From Bacteroidota bacterium (GTDB taxonomy: Bacteria > Bacteroidota > Ignavibacteria > UBA10030 > UBA8401): a stretch of DNA of 64,000 nucleotides. A program made the translations under genes and the position numbers. The stretch spans positions 2,294,001-2,358,000 of the forward strand of contig JBBAAO010000001.1 of the NCBI GenBank assembly GCA_041658205.1, in the 5' to 3' direction. Position 1 is the stretch's first letter; the number at the start of each line of letters is the position of its first letter. Shown here piece after piece: positions 53,035 through 61,091 of this stretch. The notes under the pieces are model-generated. The model saw nothing but the letters and a program-made list of their open reading frames with translations, was not told where the DNA came from and did not search any database.

Positions 53035-53646
53035 TTATTTCGAGTACAACTCAACAACGAGCTGTTCGTTTGCGAGCATCGGAATCTCTTCGCGTTCCGG
53101 CACGCGTAAAAATGTACCAGCCATGGCAGCTTTGTCCAAGCTCACCCATGTATACACCGAAGCATCTTTTACGCGCTTCATGGCATTATGGATGATGTCA
53201 AGTTGCCGGCTTTTTTCGCGAACAGCAATAACATCACCGGTCTTTAATTGAAACGATGGAATGTTCACTTTTTCCTTATTGATTCTAAAGTGGCCATGCG
53301 TTACCAATTGGCGTGCACTGCGTCGGGTTGGAGCAAATCCCATCCGGTACACAACATTATCAAGACGAAGTTCGAGCAGCTTCACCAAATTATCGCCCGT
53401 TTTGCCTTTCATGTGGGTTGCTTTTTCAAAGTAGTTTCTGAATTGGCGTTCAAGCACCCCGTAAATATATTTCATTTTTTGTTTCTCTTTCAGCTGCAAG
53501 CCGTATTCCGAAACCTTGGTACGCTTTCCTTTTCCGTGCTGGCCTGGGCCGTACGGACGACGTTCCATGAATTTGCTTGCTTTGCTGCTGAGAGCAATAC
53601 CCAATTTGCGGGATTGTTTTGTTACTGAACCGGTATTACGTGCCAT
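53035..53646 (-). CDS. rpsD: Ribosomal protein S4
   Basis: 203 residues of the cysteine-free (C-) form. RRPYGPGQHG, RLDNVVYRMGFAPTRRSARQ and the S4 RNA-binding region LVTHGHFRINKEKVNIPS are visible; it ends ANEQLVVELYSK. S4 nucleates 30S assembly, and in enterics it represses the alpha operon at the translational level; whether a leader target exists here cannot be seen. It follows rpsK by 35 nt. Confidence 0.98.
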   Translation of the reverse strand: MARNTGSVTKQSRKLGIALSSKASKFMERRPYGPGQHGKGKRTKVSEYGLQLKEKQKMKYIYGVLERQFRNYFEKATHMKGKTGDNLVKLLELRLDNVVYRMGFAPTRRSARQLVTHGHFRINKEKVNIPSFQLKTGDVIAVREKSRQLDIIHNAMKRVKDASVYTWVSLDKAAMAGTFLRVPEREEIPMLANEQLVVELYSK

Positions 53647-53681
53647 TCTGTTTTAATTTCCTTAATAAGAAAGATATAAAA

Positions 53682-54086
53682 TTACACTCTACGTCGTTTC
53701 GGCGGTCGGCAGCCGTTGTGCGGAATCGGTGTCATGTCTCGAATGATCGTCACTTCGAGACCTGCCGTTTGCAGCGAACGAATCGCCGCTTCACGTCCGG
53801 AACCGGGTCCTTTTACAAACACTTCCACTTTGCGAAGTCCCAGATCGTACGCTTCTTTCGCAGCCGCTTCAGCAGAAACTTGTGCGGCAAATGGTGTGTT
53901 CTTCCGCGAGCCTTTGAATGCGTTCTTACCAGCGGACGACCATGCGATCGTGTTTCCGTAGGTATCCGTGATCGTCACAATAACATTGTTGAATGTTGCT
54001 TTGACATACACTTTTCCATTCACGTCAACGTGAATTTTTTTCTTCTTTTTTGCCGCAACTGTCGGCGCTGTTTGTTGTTTAGCCAC
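53682..54086 (-). CDS. rpsK: Ribosomal protein S11
   Basis: 134 residues with a short lysine-rich N-terminus (VAAKKKKKIHVDVNG). The core NNVIVTITDTYGNTIAWSSAG, FAAQVSAEAAAKEAYDLG, KGPGSGREAAIRSL and the C-terminal TPIPHNGCRPPKRRRV are diagnostic of S11, which binds the 30S platform near the E site. Separated by 22 nt from rpsM, in normal alpha-operon order. Confidence 0.98.
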   Translation of the reverse strand: MAKQQTAPTVAAKKKKKIHVDVNGKVYVKATFNNVIVTITDTYGNTIAWSSAGKNAFKGSRKNTPFAAQVSAEAAAKEAYDLGLRKVEVFVKGPGSGREAAIRSLQTAGLEVTIIRDMTPIPHNGCRPPKRRRV

Positions 54087-54108
54087 AATATTCCTTTCAG
54101 AGAACTAA

Positions 54109-54492
54109 TTACTTTTTAGCGATTGCTTTTTTCTTTCCTGCTACAGTCTTACGTTTACCTTTACGCGTACGAGAATTGGTACGTGTGCGTTGTCCTCGCA
54201 CCGGCAAACCTTTACGATGACGCAGGCCGCGATATGCTCCAATGTCCATCAAACGCTTGATGTTCATTTGGTTTTCGGCACGCAATGCGCCTTCTGTTTT
54301 ATAATCGGTCTGGATGATCGTCCGGATCTTATTGACCTCTTCATCAGTCAACGATCCGACTTTTTTATTTTCATCCACTCCTGCTTTTGCAAGAATCTCT
54401 TTGGCAACGGTGTCACCAATGCCGAAGATGTAAGTTAGTCCGATTACGGAACGTTTGTTTTTTGGTAAATCTACGCCAGCGATACGAGCCAC
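54109..54492 (-). CDS. rpsM: Ribosomal protein S13
   Basis: 127 residues. ARIAGVDLPKNKR at the N-terminus, the helix-two-turn-helix region IFGIGDTVAKEILAKAG and the basic GLRHRKGLPVRGQRTRTNSR tail define S13, which contacts the P-site tRNA and 50S head bridge. The lysine-rich tail ends GKKKAIAKK. The upstream gene is the 38-residue L36 at an 18-nt gap. Confidence 0.98.
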   Translation of the reverse strand: MARIAGVDLPKNKRSVIGLTYIFGIGDTVAKEILAKAGVDENKKVGSLTDEEVNKIRTIIQTDYKTEGALRAENQMNIKRLMDIGAYRGLRHRKGLPVRGQRTRTNSRTRKGKRKTVAGKKKAIAKK

Positions 54493-54510
54493 TGAATACT
54501 CTCCTAAATT

Positions 54511-54627
54511 TTAACCTTGACGTTGCTTGTGTTTTGGATTTTTCTTGCAGATCACCATCACTTTGCCTTTTCGGCGGATGATCTTGCAGTTTTCACAGAT
54601 CTTTTTTACTGATGCACGAACTTTCAT
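54511..54627 (-). CDS. rpmJ: Ribosomal protein L36
   Basis: 38 residues: MKVRASVKKICENCKIIRRK, then GKVMVICKKNPKHKQRQG. The zinc-binding set C11, C14, C27 and H33 is complete, so this is the C+ form. It lies between infA (19 nt) and rpsM (18 nt), the standard place. Being only 117 bases long it is easily missed by length-limited gene searches. Confidence 0.97.
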   Translation of the reverse strand: MKVRASVKKICENCKIIRRKGKVMVICKKNPKHKQRQG

Positions 54628-54646
54628 TGTCGTCCCTTTATCACTC

Positions 54647-54865
54647 TTATTTGTACCGATACGTAATTCTGCCTTTTGTCAAGTCGTACGGTGAAAGTTC
54701 TACCGTTACTTTGTCGCCAACCAGAATCTTAATATAGTGCATACGCATTTTGCCGGAGATATGCGCAAGAATTTCGTGGCCATTGTCCAACCTTACCCGA
54801 AACGACGCATTTGGCAATGTGTCTGAAATTACTCCGTCAATTTTTATCGCGTCTTGTTTTGCCAT
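54647..54865 (-). CDS. infA: Translation initiation factor IF-1
   Basis: 72 residues, the standard length. A single OB-fold: AKQDAIKIDGVISDTLPNA, FRVRLDNGHEILAHISGKMR, YIKILVGDKVTVELSPYD and TKGRITYRYK. IF-1 occupies the A site of the 30S during initiation. Its ATG overlaps the map stop by 1 nt (TAATG), so translation is coupled with methionine aminopeptidase. Confidence 0.98.
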   Translation of the reverse strand: MAKQDAIKIDGVISDTLPNASFRVRLDNGHEILAHISGKMRMHYIKILVGDKVTVELSPYDLTKGRITYRYK

Positions 54866-55632
54866 TAATTATAGATTGTTAACACTTCTGCTTTACCTTT
54901 GCGAACAACCACCGTGTATTCAAAGTGCGCAGAAGGTCTTCCATCTTGTGTAACGATCGTCCATCGATCCGCTGCCGTTAACACTTTGAATGTTCCTGCA
55001 TTCACCATTGGTTCAATCGCAAGAGTCATTCCTTCTTTCAACACCGGACCCTTCCCCGCCTTCCCGTAATTCGGAACTTGCGGATCTTCGTGCAACTCTC
55101 TTCCTACGGCATGCCCAACTAAATCTCGCACCACCGAAAATCCTTCTGCTTCAACAAACGCCTGCACCGCATGGGCAATATCACCGATCCTATTTCCATC
55201 AATCGCTTGTTCAACTGCCCGATTAAGAGATTCTTTTGTTACTCTCATTAACCGCATTTTCTCTTCACTTACCTGTCCAACCGGAAAGGTAAAAGCCCCG
55301 TCCCCAAAAAAACCATTCTTTTTCGCGCCAACATCAATCGAGACAATTTCTCCCTCTCTCAACACTCGCTGCCCCGGGATTCCGTGAACTACTTCACTAT
55401 CAACCGATATGCATAACGTTGCTGGAAAAAGATTTTTGGGATCCGAACCATATCCCTTAAACGCCGGTTCTGCATTGCAACTGCGAATATAATCTTCCGC
55501 CATCGCATCTAGCTCTCCTGTAGAAATTCCCGGCTTCACTTGCGTCCCTATCAGCTTTATAACATCACCAACGATCCGGCAACTCTCTCGCATCAATTCT
55601 ATCTCAGCCGGAGATTTAATACTAGCAGCCAT
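54865..55632 (-). CDS. map: Methionine aminopeptidase, type I
   Basis: 255 residues. Metal ligands appear in order: D in SIDVGAKKNG, D in FFGDGAFTF, H in VGHAVGRELHEDP, E in LAIEPMVNAG and E in AHFEYTVVV. The usual His after the last Glu (EHT) is Tyr here, outside the ligand set. It removes the initiator Met from nascent proteins. Position between secY and infA is normal in Bacteroidota and Firmicutes-type spc operons. It overlaps both neighbours by 1 nt. adk is absent from the cluster. Confidence 0.98.
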   Translation of the reverse strand: MAASIKSPAEIELMRESCRIVGDVIKLIGTQVKPGISTGELDAMAEDYIRSCNAEPAFKGYGSDPKNLFPATLCISVDSEVVHGIPGQRVLREGEIVSIDVGAKKNGFFGDGAFTFPVGQVSEEKMRLMRVTKESLNRAVEQAIDGNRIGDIAHAVQAFVEAEGFSVVRDLVGHAVGRELHEDPQVPNYGKAGKGPVLKEGMTLAIEPMVNAGTFKVLTAADRWTIVTQDGRPSAHFEYTVVVRKGKAEVLTIYN

Positions 55633-56972
55633 TATCGACCGATACGACCTTTTATTTTGCCGCTCTTCATAAAGCCGTCATAGTGTCTCATCATCAAGTG
55701 CGATTCGATCTGTTGAAGTGTATCGAGTGCGACACCGACAGAGATTAACAAACTTGTTCCGCCAAAGAACGATGCAAAGCTTGATGTAATTCCAAACTTC
55801 ACCATGAACGCAGGAAGAATGGCAATGATCGCCAAAAAGATTGAGCCCGGCAATGTAATTTTTGTTAAAATATTATCAATGAAATCGGATGTATGTTTTC
55901 CTGGACGAATACCGGGAATAAATCCGCCGTTCTTTTGCATATTATCTGCAACGTCATTCGGATTGAATGCAATTGCCGTATAAAAATATGTAAAGAACAC
56001 AATCATCAATCCGTAAAAGAATGAATATGTGAACGATGTGTATTGAAAATATCCGGCAATCGATCCGACAAATTCACTGTCAGGGAAAAATGTCAAGATT
56101 GTGCTGGGAATAAACATTAATGATTGGGCAAAAATGATCGGCATAACACCAGCGGTATTGACACGCATCGGTATATATTGTGTAACACCACCGTACACTT
56201 TGCGGCCGACAAGTCTTTTTGCATACTGCACCGGAATTCGGCGCGTACCTTGTGTGACCATAATAACTCCAGCCACGATCAACAACATTGCCGCCCAAAT
56301 AATCAATTCAATAATAATCGGGCGTGCACCCGAGCTGACCAATTGGAACTCATCAAGAACAGCATGAGGAAAACGCGCGATGATGCCGATAAAAATGATC
56401 AACGAAATACCGTTACCGAGGCCGCGTTCCGTAATTTGTTCTCCAAGCCACATCATGAACATTGTTCCTGCGGTCAGAAAAATCATTGTGCTGAATGCAA
56501 AGAAAAATCCCTGCACTTCAATAGGTACAATCGGTATTCCATTCGCATTCAAACTCTCTAAACGAACACTGACACCCCATGCCTGTAATATTGAAATCAC
56601 TACCGTCCCCAACCGGGTGTATTGATTAATCTTCTTACGACCTGTTTCTCCCTCTTTTTGCAATTTCTGAAAGAACGGAACAACCGCCCCGAGTAATTGG
56701 ATAATAATAGAGGCACTGATATAGGGCATAATACCCAATGCAAAAATTGCGGCATTACTAAACGCACCGCCAACAAACAGATCGTACAATCCAAAGAGGG
56801 TATTATCAGACTGATTGCGCATTGCATCAGCAAGTACACCGGCATCAACGCCGGGCAGTGTCACATGCGATCCAAGTCTGACAACGATCAACAACCCTGC
56901 GGTGAATAGCAAGCGCGTTCGAAGCTCTTCGATCTTGAAAATATTTCTAAAACTTTCGGTGAATTTACTCAT
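55632..56972 (-). CDS. secY: Protein translocase subunit SecY
   Basis: 446 residues with ten hydrophobic spans. Signatures include the plug-side VTLPGVDAGVLAD, GIMPYISASIIIQLL, the GNGISLIIFIGI loop and the RRIPVQYAKR basic cytoplasmic loop. It forms the Sec channel through which most envelope proteins of this window, with their signal peptides, would be exported. Lies 19 nt after rplO; its stop overlaps the map start (TAATG). Confidence 0.98.
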   Translation of the reverse strand: MSKFTESFRNIFKIEELRTRLLFTAGLLIVVRLGSHVTLPGVDAGVLADAMRNQSDNTLFGLYDLFVGGAFSNAAIFALGIMPYISASIIIQLLGAVVPFFQKLQKEGETGRKKINQYTRLGTVVISILQAWGVSVRLESLNANGIPIVPIEVQGFFFAFSTMIFLTAGTMFMMWLGEQITERGLGNGISLIIFIGIIARFPHAVLDEFQLVSSGARPIIIELIIWAAMLLIVAGVIMVTQGTRRIPVQYAKRLVGRKVYGGVTQYIPMRVNTAGVMPIIFAQSLMFIPSTILTFFPDSEFVGSIAGYFQYTSFTYSFFYGLMIVFFTYFYTAIAFNPNDVADNMQKNGGFIPGIRPGKHTSDFIDNILTKITLPGSIFLAIIAILPAFMVKFGITSSFASFFGGTSLLISVGVALDTLQQIESHLMMRHYDGFMKSGKIKGRIGR

Positions 56973-56991
56973 TGATAATATTCAGATTAAG

Positions 56992-57474
56992 TTAAGCAGC
57001 AACTTTTTCGTTTGAGATTTCTTTTGTTGTTCCACCAGCTTTTGTAATTTTTTCGACAGCAGACTTGCTGAACTTATGTGCAGTTACTGTCAACTTTGCT
57101 TTTAACTCGCCATCGCCCAGAATTTTTACGGGTGCTCGTTTATCAGATACTGTCCCAATGTTCACAAGAACTTCAGGAGAAATTATTCCATCGGTAATTT
57201 TTTTATCGTCGACAAGCTTTTGCAGCAATTCAACATTCACGACAGCATATTCAACACGATTGCGCGGTGTAAAACCGAACTTCGGTAACCGTCGTACAAG
57301 CGGCATCTGTCCGCCTTCAAAATTTCTTTTGATACCGGAGCCTGAACGGGAGCCCTGTCCTTTGTGACCGCGTGTCGATGTTCCGCCGTGTCCTGAACCT
57401 TGTCCGCGACCAATGCGTTTTTTCTTTTTGCGTGAACCTACTGCGTATGTTAAGTTGCTGAGAATATTTGCCAT
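56992..57474 (-). CDS. rplO: Ribosomal protein L15
   Basis: 160 residues. RKKKKRIGRGQGSGHGGTST, GHKGQGSRSGSGIKRNFEGG, QMPLVRRLPKFGF and a C-terminal domain ending FSKSAVEKITKAGGTTKEIS identify L15. It binds 23S rRNA domain II-V late in assembly. The 79-nt gap to rpmD on its 5' side is unusually long for this operon and contains a GC-rich palindromic stretch. Confidence 0.98.
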   Translation of the reverse strand: MANILSNLTYAVGSRKKKKRIGRGQGSGHGGTSTRGHKGQGSRSGSGIKRNFEGGQMPLVRRLPKFGFTPRNRVEYAVVNVELLQKLVDDKKITDGIISPEVLVNIGTVSDKRAPVKILGDGELKAKLTVTAHKFSKSAVEKITKAGGTTKEISNEKVAA

Positions 57475-57493
57475 TATTGTCTCCTGTGAAGTA

Positions 57494-57540
57494 CTAACGC
57501 CCCGGAGCCGGAGCTCGCTAGCCTGCCGGGCAGGCAGGCA
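57494..57540. repeat. GC-rich palindromic insertion in the rpmD-rplO spacer
   Basis: The spacer contains a run of short palindromes, including GAGCTC, GCTAGC and a 15-nt GCCTGCC-G-GGCAGGC (57521-57535) followed by a further CAGGCA. Its GC content is clearly above the surrounding DNA. It resembles small dispersed palindromic repeats; a related motif lies at 60711-60729. Confidence 0.55.
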
Positions 57541-57553
57541 TCTTCAAAAAATA

Positions 57554-57748
57554 TTATGATTTAACTTCTTCAACGGTCACCAAATGGCGGACCGTATTGA
57601 TCATTCCACGAATCTGAGGAGTCTCGGTATGGACTACAGAATAATTCGGACGACCAAGTCCAAGCGCTTTGATCGTTGCTTTATGTTTTGCCAGCGTGTC
57701 TATAATGCTGACCTTTTGTGTAATTTTAATTTTTTTCGGCGCTGCCAT
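57554..57748 (-). CDS. rpmD: Ribosomal protein L30
   Basis: 64 residues: KKIKITQKVSIIDTLAKHKA, TIKALGLGRPNYSVVHTETP and QIRGMINTVRHLVTVEE. The KALGL and RGMI/VRHLV motifs are those of bacterial L30, a peripheral large-subunit protein. It follows rpsE by 17 nt, the expected order in the spc operon. Confidence 0.97.
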   Translation of the reverse strand: MAAPKKIKITQKVSIIDTLAKHKATIKALGLGRPNYSVVHTETPQIRGMINTVRHLVTVEEVKS

Positions 57749-57765
57749 TGTCGCTCACACTAAGT

Positions 57766-58269
57766 TTAGTTTTGAAAAAGTTCTTGCACGGAAATTCCGC
57801 GTTCTGCTGCAACCATTCTTGCATCGCGCATGGAAAGCAATGCACGCAATGTTGCCTTCACAACGTTATGCGGATTAGCCGATCCCATTTGCTTTGTCAG
57901 AATATCTTTCACTCCTGCCATCTCCAACACTGCGCGAACTCCGCCGCCAGCGATCAAACCGGTACCGGGCGCTGCAGGACGAAGCAACACTTTCCCTGCA
58001 CCGAATTTTCCAAGGGCGTCGTGAGGAACTGTGCCGTTAATTAACGGAACTTTCACAACGTTCTTTTTTGCATCATCTGTCCCTTTGGAAATAGCATCTG
58101 CAACTTCGTTTGCTTTTCCAAGTCCGATCCCTACATACCCATTCCCGTCACCAACGACGACGATAGCATTAAAACTGAAACGACGACCACCTTTCACCAC
58201 TTTTGCAACACGGTTAATGTGGACCAGTTTGTCTTTCAGATCAAGATCACTTGTTTTTATTCGAGCCAA
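57766..58269 (-). CDS. rpsE: Ribosomal protein S5
   Basis: 167 residues. The double-stranded-RNA-binding domain carries LVHINRVAKVVKGGRRFSFN and GDGNGYVGIGLGKANEV; the C-terminal half has RPAAPGTGLIAGGGVRAVLE and SANPHNVVKATLRAL. S5 helps decoding fidelity and is the spectinomycin-binding neighbour (RVAKVVKGGRR loop). A tRNA-Gln gene lies 39 nt upstream, between it and rplR. Confidence 0.98.
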   Translation of the reverse strand: MARIKTSDLDLKDKLVHINRVAKVVKGGRRFSFNAIVVVGDGNGYVGIGLGKANEVADAISKGTDDAKKNVVKVPLINGTVPHDALGKFGAGKVLLRPAAPGTGLIAGGGVRAVLEMAGVKDILTKQMGSANPHNVVKATLRALLSMRDARMVAAERGISVQELFQN

Positions 58270-58308
58270 AGTAAATCCTCACATGTAATTTTTGTTCGTA
58301 AAATTTTG

Positions 58309-58379
58309 CTGTCGTGCCAGGATTCGAACCTAGATTAACGCCTCCAAAGGGCGCTGTCCTGCCATTGGACGACACGACA
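58309..58379 (-). tRNA. tRNA-Gln(UUG) embedded in the spc operon
   Basis: A complete cloverleaf on the minus strand: acceptor TGTCGTG/CACGACA, D stem GTCC/GGAC with loop AATGGCA, anticodon stem GCGCC/GGCGT with loop CTTTGGA (anticodon TTG), short variable TAAT, T stem CTAGG/CCTGG with TTCGAAT loop, discriminator G. CCA is not encoded. It lies 22 nt after the rplR stop and 39 nt before the rpsE start, in the same direction, so it should be cut from the ribosomal mRNA by RNase P and RNase Z. Confidence 0.95.
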
Positions 58380-58401
58380 ATTGGACAGCACGACCAACAG
58401 T

Positions 58402-58770
58402 TTAGAATTTCAATCCGCCTTCGCGTGCACCGTCTGCAAATGCCTTCACGCGACCATGATATAAATATCCGTTACGGTCGAACACCACTGCGCTGATATT
58501 TTTCTCGATCGCTTTTTTTGCAAGCAACTTGCCTACCAGCGTGCTTTGTTCAATCTTCGTCTTCACAGCAGCGACTTCTTGTTTTACTTCTTTTGCATTC
58601 GTCGAAAGAGCAACGATTGTTTTTCCGGTGACATCATCGATGATCTGACCGTAAATTTCGTTCAAGCTGCGATAGACGGAAAAACGGGGTCGCTCCGTGG
58701 AACCGAAAACTTTCTTTTTGATCGTTTGTTTAATTCGTAAACGCCGCTTTGTAGTGTCTTTTTTTATCAT
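58402..58770 (-). CDS. rplR: Ribosomal protein L18
   Basis: 122 residues. RLRIKQTIKKKVFGSTERPR, FSVYRSLNEIYGQIIDD and the C-terminal VVFDRNGYLYHGRVKAFADGAREGGLKF are typical of L18, which binds 5S rRNA with L5. The tRNA-Gln gene follows 22 nt after its stop, breaking the usual direct rplR-rpsE junction. Confidence 0.98.
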   Translation of the reverse strand: MIKKDTTKRRLRIKQTIKKKVFGSTERPRFSVYRSLNEIYGQIIDDVTGKTIVALSTNAKEVKQEVAAVKTKIEQSTLVGKLLAKKAIEKNISAVVFDRNGYLYHGRVKAFADGAREGGLKF

Positions 58771-58790
58771 AATCTCAATTCACAAAATTG

Positions 58791-59336
58791 TTATTTCGAG
58801 CTTGCTGCTGTTTTACCGGCTTTACGACGGAGCACTTCACCTTCGTATTTTATTCCTTTACCTTTGTATGGTTCAGGAAGTTTGAAGGAACGAATCTTCG
58901 CCGAAATGAGTCCGACAAGTTGTTTATCATAACCAGTGATAGTGATGCTTGTTTGAGTCGGAGTTTCAATCTTCACTGATTCCGGTGCACGAAATAAGAT
59001 AGGGTGTGAAAATCCGAGTGCGAGTGCAAGATTTTTCCCCTTCATTTCTGCCTTGTAACCAACGCCGACCAATTCCAATTTTTTGGAGAATCCCTCGGCA
59101 ACACCTTTCACCATATTGGCAACGTTCGCACGGGTGGTGCCATGAATCGCACGATTCGCACGTTCTTCCGTCTTACGAGTAATTGTTACTTCGTTGCCCT
59201 TGATCTCAATGCCGACATTCGGATGAAGTCGTTCGTTGAGTTCTCCGTTTTTTCCTTTGACGGTAACTACGCCGTTATTCACGGAGACCGTTACGCCACT
59301 CGGAACTGTAATAAGTTTTTTACCTATACGTGACAC
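58791..59336 (-). CDS. rplF: Ribosomal protein L6
   Basis: 181 residues. SRIGKKLITVPSGVTVSVNN, VTVKGKNGEL in the first repeat and VGVGYKAEMKGK, LALALGFSHPI, IRSFKLPEPYKGKGIKYEGE in the second confirm L6, located near the sarcin-ricin loop. It lies 20 nt before rplR and 14 nt after rpsH. Confidence 0.98.
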   Translation of the reverse strand: MSRIGKKLITVPSGVTVSVNNGVVTVKGKNGELNERLHPNVGIEIKGNEVTITRKTEERANRAIHGTTRANVANMVKGVAEGFSKKLELVGVGYKAEMKGKNLALALGFSHPILFRAPESVKIETPTQTSITITGYDKQLVGLISAKIRSFKLPEPYKGKGIKYEGEVLRRKAGKTAASSK

Positions 59337-59350
59337 GTTTTAAACTCCTT

Positions 59351-59746
59351 TTACCAAATAAGGCAGAGAACTTCTCCACCGACATTTTCTTTGCGAGCTT
59401 GTTTATCGGACATCAAACCTTTTGATGTTGAAACGATCGCAAGACCCAAACCGTTACTGACGCGCGGCAGATCTTCTACTTGACGATAAACACGGCGGCC
59501 CGGCGTACTAACGCGACGCGAACCTTTGATCACGTTAGAACCCGCATAATATTTTAATGCGATTCGGATCGTACCTTGTTTATCATCAGCGACAACATCA
59601 TACTTTGTGATGAGTTTATTTTCCGCAAGAATGCGGGTGATTTCCCGTTTCACATTGGAAGCAGGGATTTCAACTTTTTTGTGCTTCGCTTGAATTGCGT
59701 TGCGAAGACGTGTAAGATAATCTGCGATTGGATCTGAATGAGCCAT
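59351..59746 (-). CDS. rpsH: Ribosomal protein S8
   Basis: 131 residues. DPIADYLTRLRNAIQAKHKK, RRVSTPGRRVYRQVEDLPRV, NGLGLAIVSTSKGLMSDKQA and the C-terminal GGEVLCLIW are diagnostic. S8 is a primary 16S rRNA binder, and in enterics it represses the spc operon; the corresponding site near rplE is not recognisable by eye. Confidence 0.98.
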   Translation of the reverse strand: MAHSDPIADYLTRLRNAIQAKHKKVEIPASNVKREITRILAENKLITKYDVVADDKQGTIRIALKYYAGSNVIKGSRRVSTPGRRVYRQVEDLPRVSNGLGLAIVSTSKGLMSDKQARKENVGGEVLCLIW

Positions 59747-59768
59747 TCTAAACCGTTCTCCTAATTTG

Positions 59769-60038
59769 TTACCAGCTTGCTTTCGTAAGACCTGGAATTT
59801 TTCCTTCGTGTGCTAATTTTCGGAACGCCATACGTCCAAGGCCGAATTTTCTGAAATAACCGCGTGAACGGCCTGTCTGAAAGCAGCGATTGTGTAACCG
59901 AGTGGGGTTACTGTCGCGCGGAAGAAGACGCAATGCTTCAACATCACCTTTTTCGATCAATTCTTTACGTTTAGCAGCATACTTTGCCACCAATTTTTCA
60001 CGACGCTTTTGACGCGCAATTGAGCTGAGTTTTGCCAT
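59769..60038 (-). CDS. rpsN: Ribosomal protein S14 (zinc-independent)
   Basis: 89 residues of the long, cysteine-poor form: AKLSSIARQKRREKLVAKYA, LPRDSNPTRLHNRCFQTGRS, RGYFRKFGLGRMAFRKLA and GKIPGLTKASW. No CxxC pairs, so it does not bind zinc, in contrast to the zinc form of L36 in the same cluster. 22 nt before rpsH. Confidence 0.97.
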   Translation of the reverse strand: MAKLSSIARQKRREKLVAKYAAKRKELIEKGDVEALRLLPRDSNPTRLHNRCFQTGRSRGYFRKFGLGRMAFRKLAHEGKIPGLTKASW

Positions 60039-60047
60039 ACTGTTCCT

Positions 60048-60680
60048 TTAACTTGCTTTCGCTACTGGTTGTTCACGTTTTACAAATGGAACGCCGAATA
60101 ATTTCAAAAGTTCCATTGCTTCCATATCGGTGTTAGCCGTCGTAACAAATGTAATATCCATACCGGAAATCTTTGTAACGCGATCTGCATCAATTTCTGG
60201 GAAAATAATTTGTTCTTTAATTCCAAGCGTATAGTTACCGCGTCCGTCAAACGAACGGTCAGAGATTCCGCGGAAGTCGCGGATCTGCGGCATTGCTAAA
60301 CTGATCAAACGATCTAAGAATTCAAACATCATGTTGCTGCGCAGCGTAACACGAGCACCAATCGGCAGATTCTGACGGAGTTTGAAATTGGAGATAGCTT
60401 TTTTCGCTTTCGTGATGGCTGCTTTTTGTCCGGTGATCGTTTCCAATTCACCAACGGCAACATCCAATAATTTTGCATCTTGTGTTGCCTGTCCGACGCC
60501 GATGTTCACAGAGATCTTTTCGAGTTTTGGAACCTGCATCACGTTCTTATAGCCGAACTGTTTCATCATTGCAGGAATGATATCTTTTTTATATTTCTCG
60601 GCAAGGCGCGGATACACGCCGGCTTCACGTACTCCCGGTCCCTTTTTCTCTTCTTTGTGCTGTTTCTTTTCTTTTGCCAT
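60048..60680 (-). CDS. rplE: Ribosomal protein L5
   Basis: 210 residues. PRLAEKYKKDIIPAMMKQFG, KNVMQVPKLEKISVNIGVGQ, ITGQKAAITKAKKAISNFKL, the RDFRGISDRSFDGRGNYTLG loop and the FPEIDADRV segment are classical L5, which binds 5S rRNA. About 20 lysine/glutamate-rich residues (AKEKKQHKEEKKGPGVRE) precede the usual start and are an extension relative to E. coli. It follows rplX by 68 nt, including a GC-rich palindrome. Confidence 0.97.
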   Translation of the reverse strand: MAKEKKQHKEEKKGPGVREAGVYPRLAEKYKKDIIPAMMKQFGYKNVMQVPKLEKISVNIGVGQATQDAKLLDVAVGELETITGQKAAITKAKKAISNFKLRQNLPIGARVTLRSNMMFEFLDRLISLAMPQIRDFRGISDRSFDGRGNYTLGIKEQIIFPEIDADRVTKISGMDITFVTTANTDMEAMELLKLFGVPFVKREQPVAKAS

Positions 60681-60710
60681 GGTCGTTTGTTGTTGTGTGC
60701 TACGTTATTT

Positions 60711-60729
60711 CCGCCTGACGGCAGAGGCG
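60711..60729. repeat. GC-rich palindrome in the rplX-rplE spacer
   Basis: CGCCT (60712-60716) pairs with AGGCG (60725-60729) around GACGGCAG, forming a short GC-rich hairpin in the 68-nt spacer. Its core GCCTGACGGCAG is close to GCCTGCCGGGCAG in the rpmD-rplO spacer at 57521, so both may be copies of one small repeat. Confidence 0.45.
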
Positions 60730-60748
60730 CGTAACACCGATTAAAAAA

Positions 60749-61072
60749 TTAAAACATTTCTCCGCTTTTCCGAGCGACACGCATTACTTTTTTCTTTCCG
60801 CTGACTGAATCTTTTGTGCGGGCATATCCAATGCGGGTTTTTTCGCCGGACTTTGGATCTTTCAACATCACGTTGGATGAATGGATTGGAGCTTCCTTCT
60901 GAACGACTCCGCCCTGCGGATTGCTCTGGGAAGGTTTTGTGTGACGCTTCATAATGTTCACACCTTCAACGATCACTCGATTTTTTTCCGGAAATACTTT
61001 CAGCACTTTACCCTCTTTGCCTTTGGAGTTTCCGGAGATGACTACAACGATATCATTTTTCTTTACGTGCAT
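60749..61072 (-). CDS. rplX: Ribosomal protein L24
   Basis: 107 residues from ATG 61072 (MHVKKNDIVVVISGNSKGKE), preferred over an upstream in-frame ATG at 61111 that would overlap into the rplN spacer. KOW motif region VVVISGNSKGKEGKVLKVF and GVNIMKRHTKPSQSNPQGGV, then KEAPIHSSNVMLKDP, identify L24, an assembly initiator of the 50S subunit. Standard spc order with rplN upstream. Confidence 0.97.
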   Translation of the reverse strand: MHVKKNDIVVVISGNSKGKEGKVLKVFPEKNRVIVEGVNIMKRHTKPSQSNPQGGVVQKEAPIHSSNVMLKDPKSGEKTRIGYARTKDSVSGKKKVMRVARKSGEMF

Positions 61073-61091
61073 GATGAGTTCTCTTTCTGAA

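Noticed and set aside
53619..54119. 166-codon plus-strand open frame opposite rpsK and rpsM
   Set aside because: It is antisense to two certain ribosomal genes, and its Arg/Phe/His/Cys-rich composition reflects the complement of their codons.
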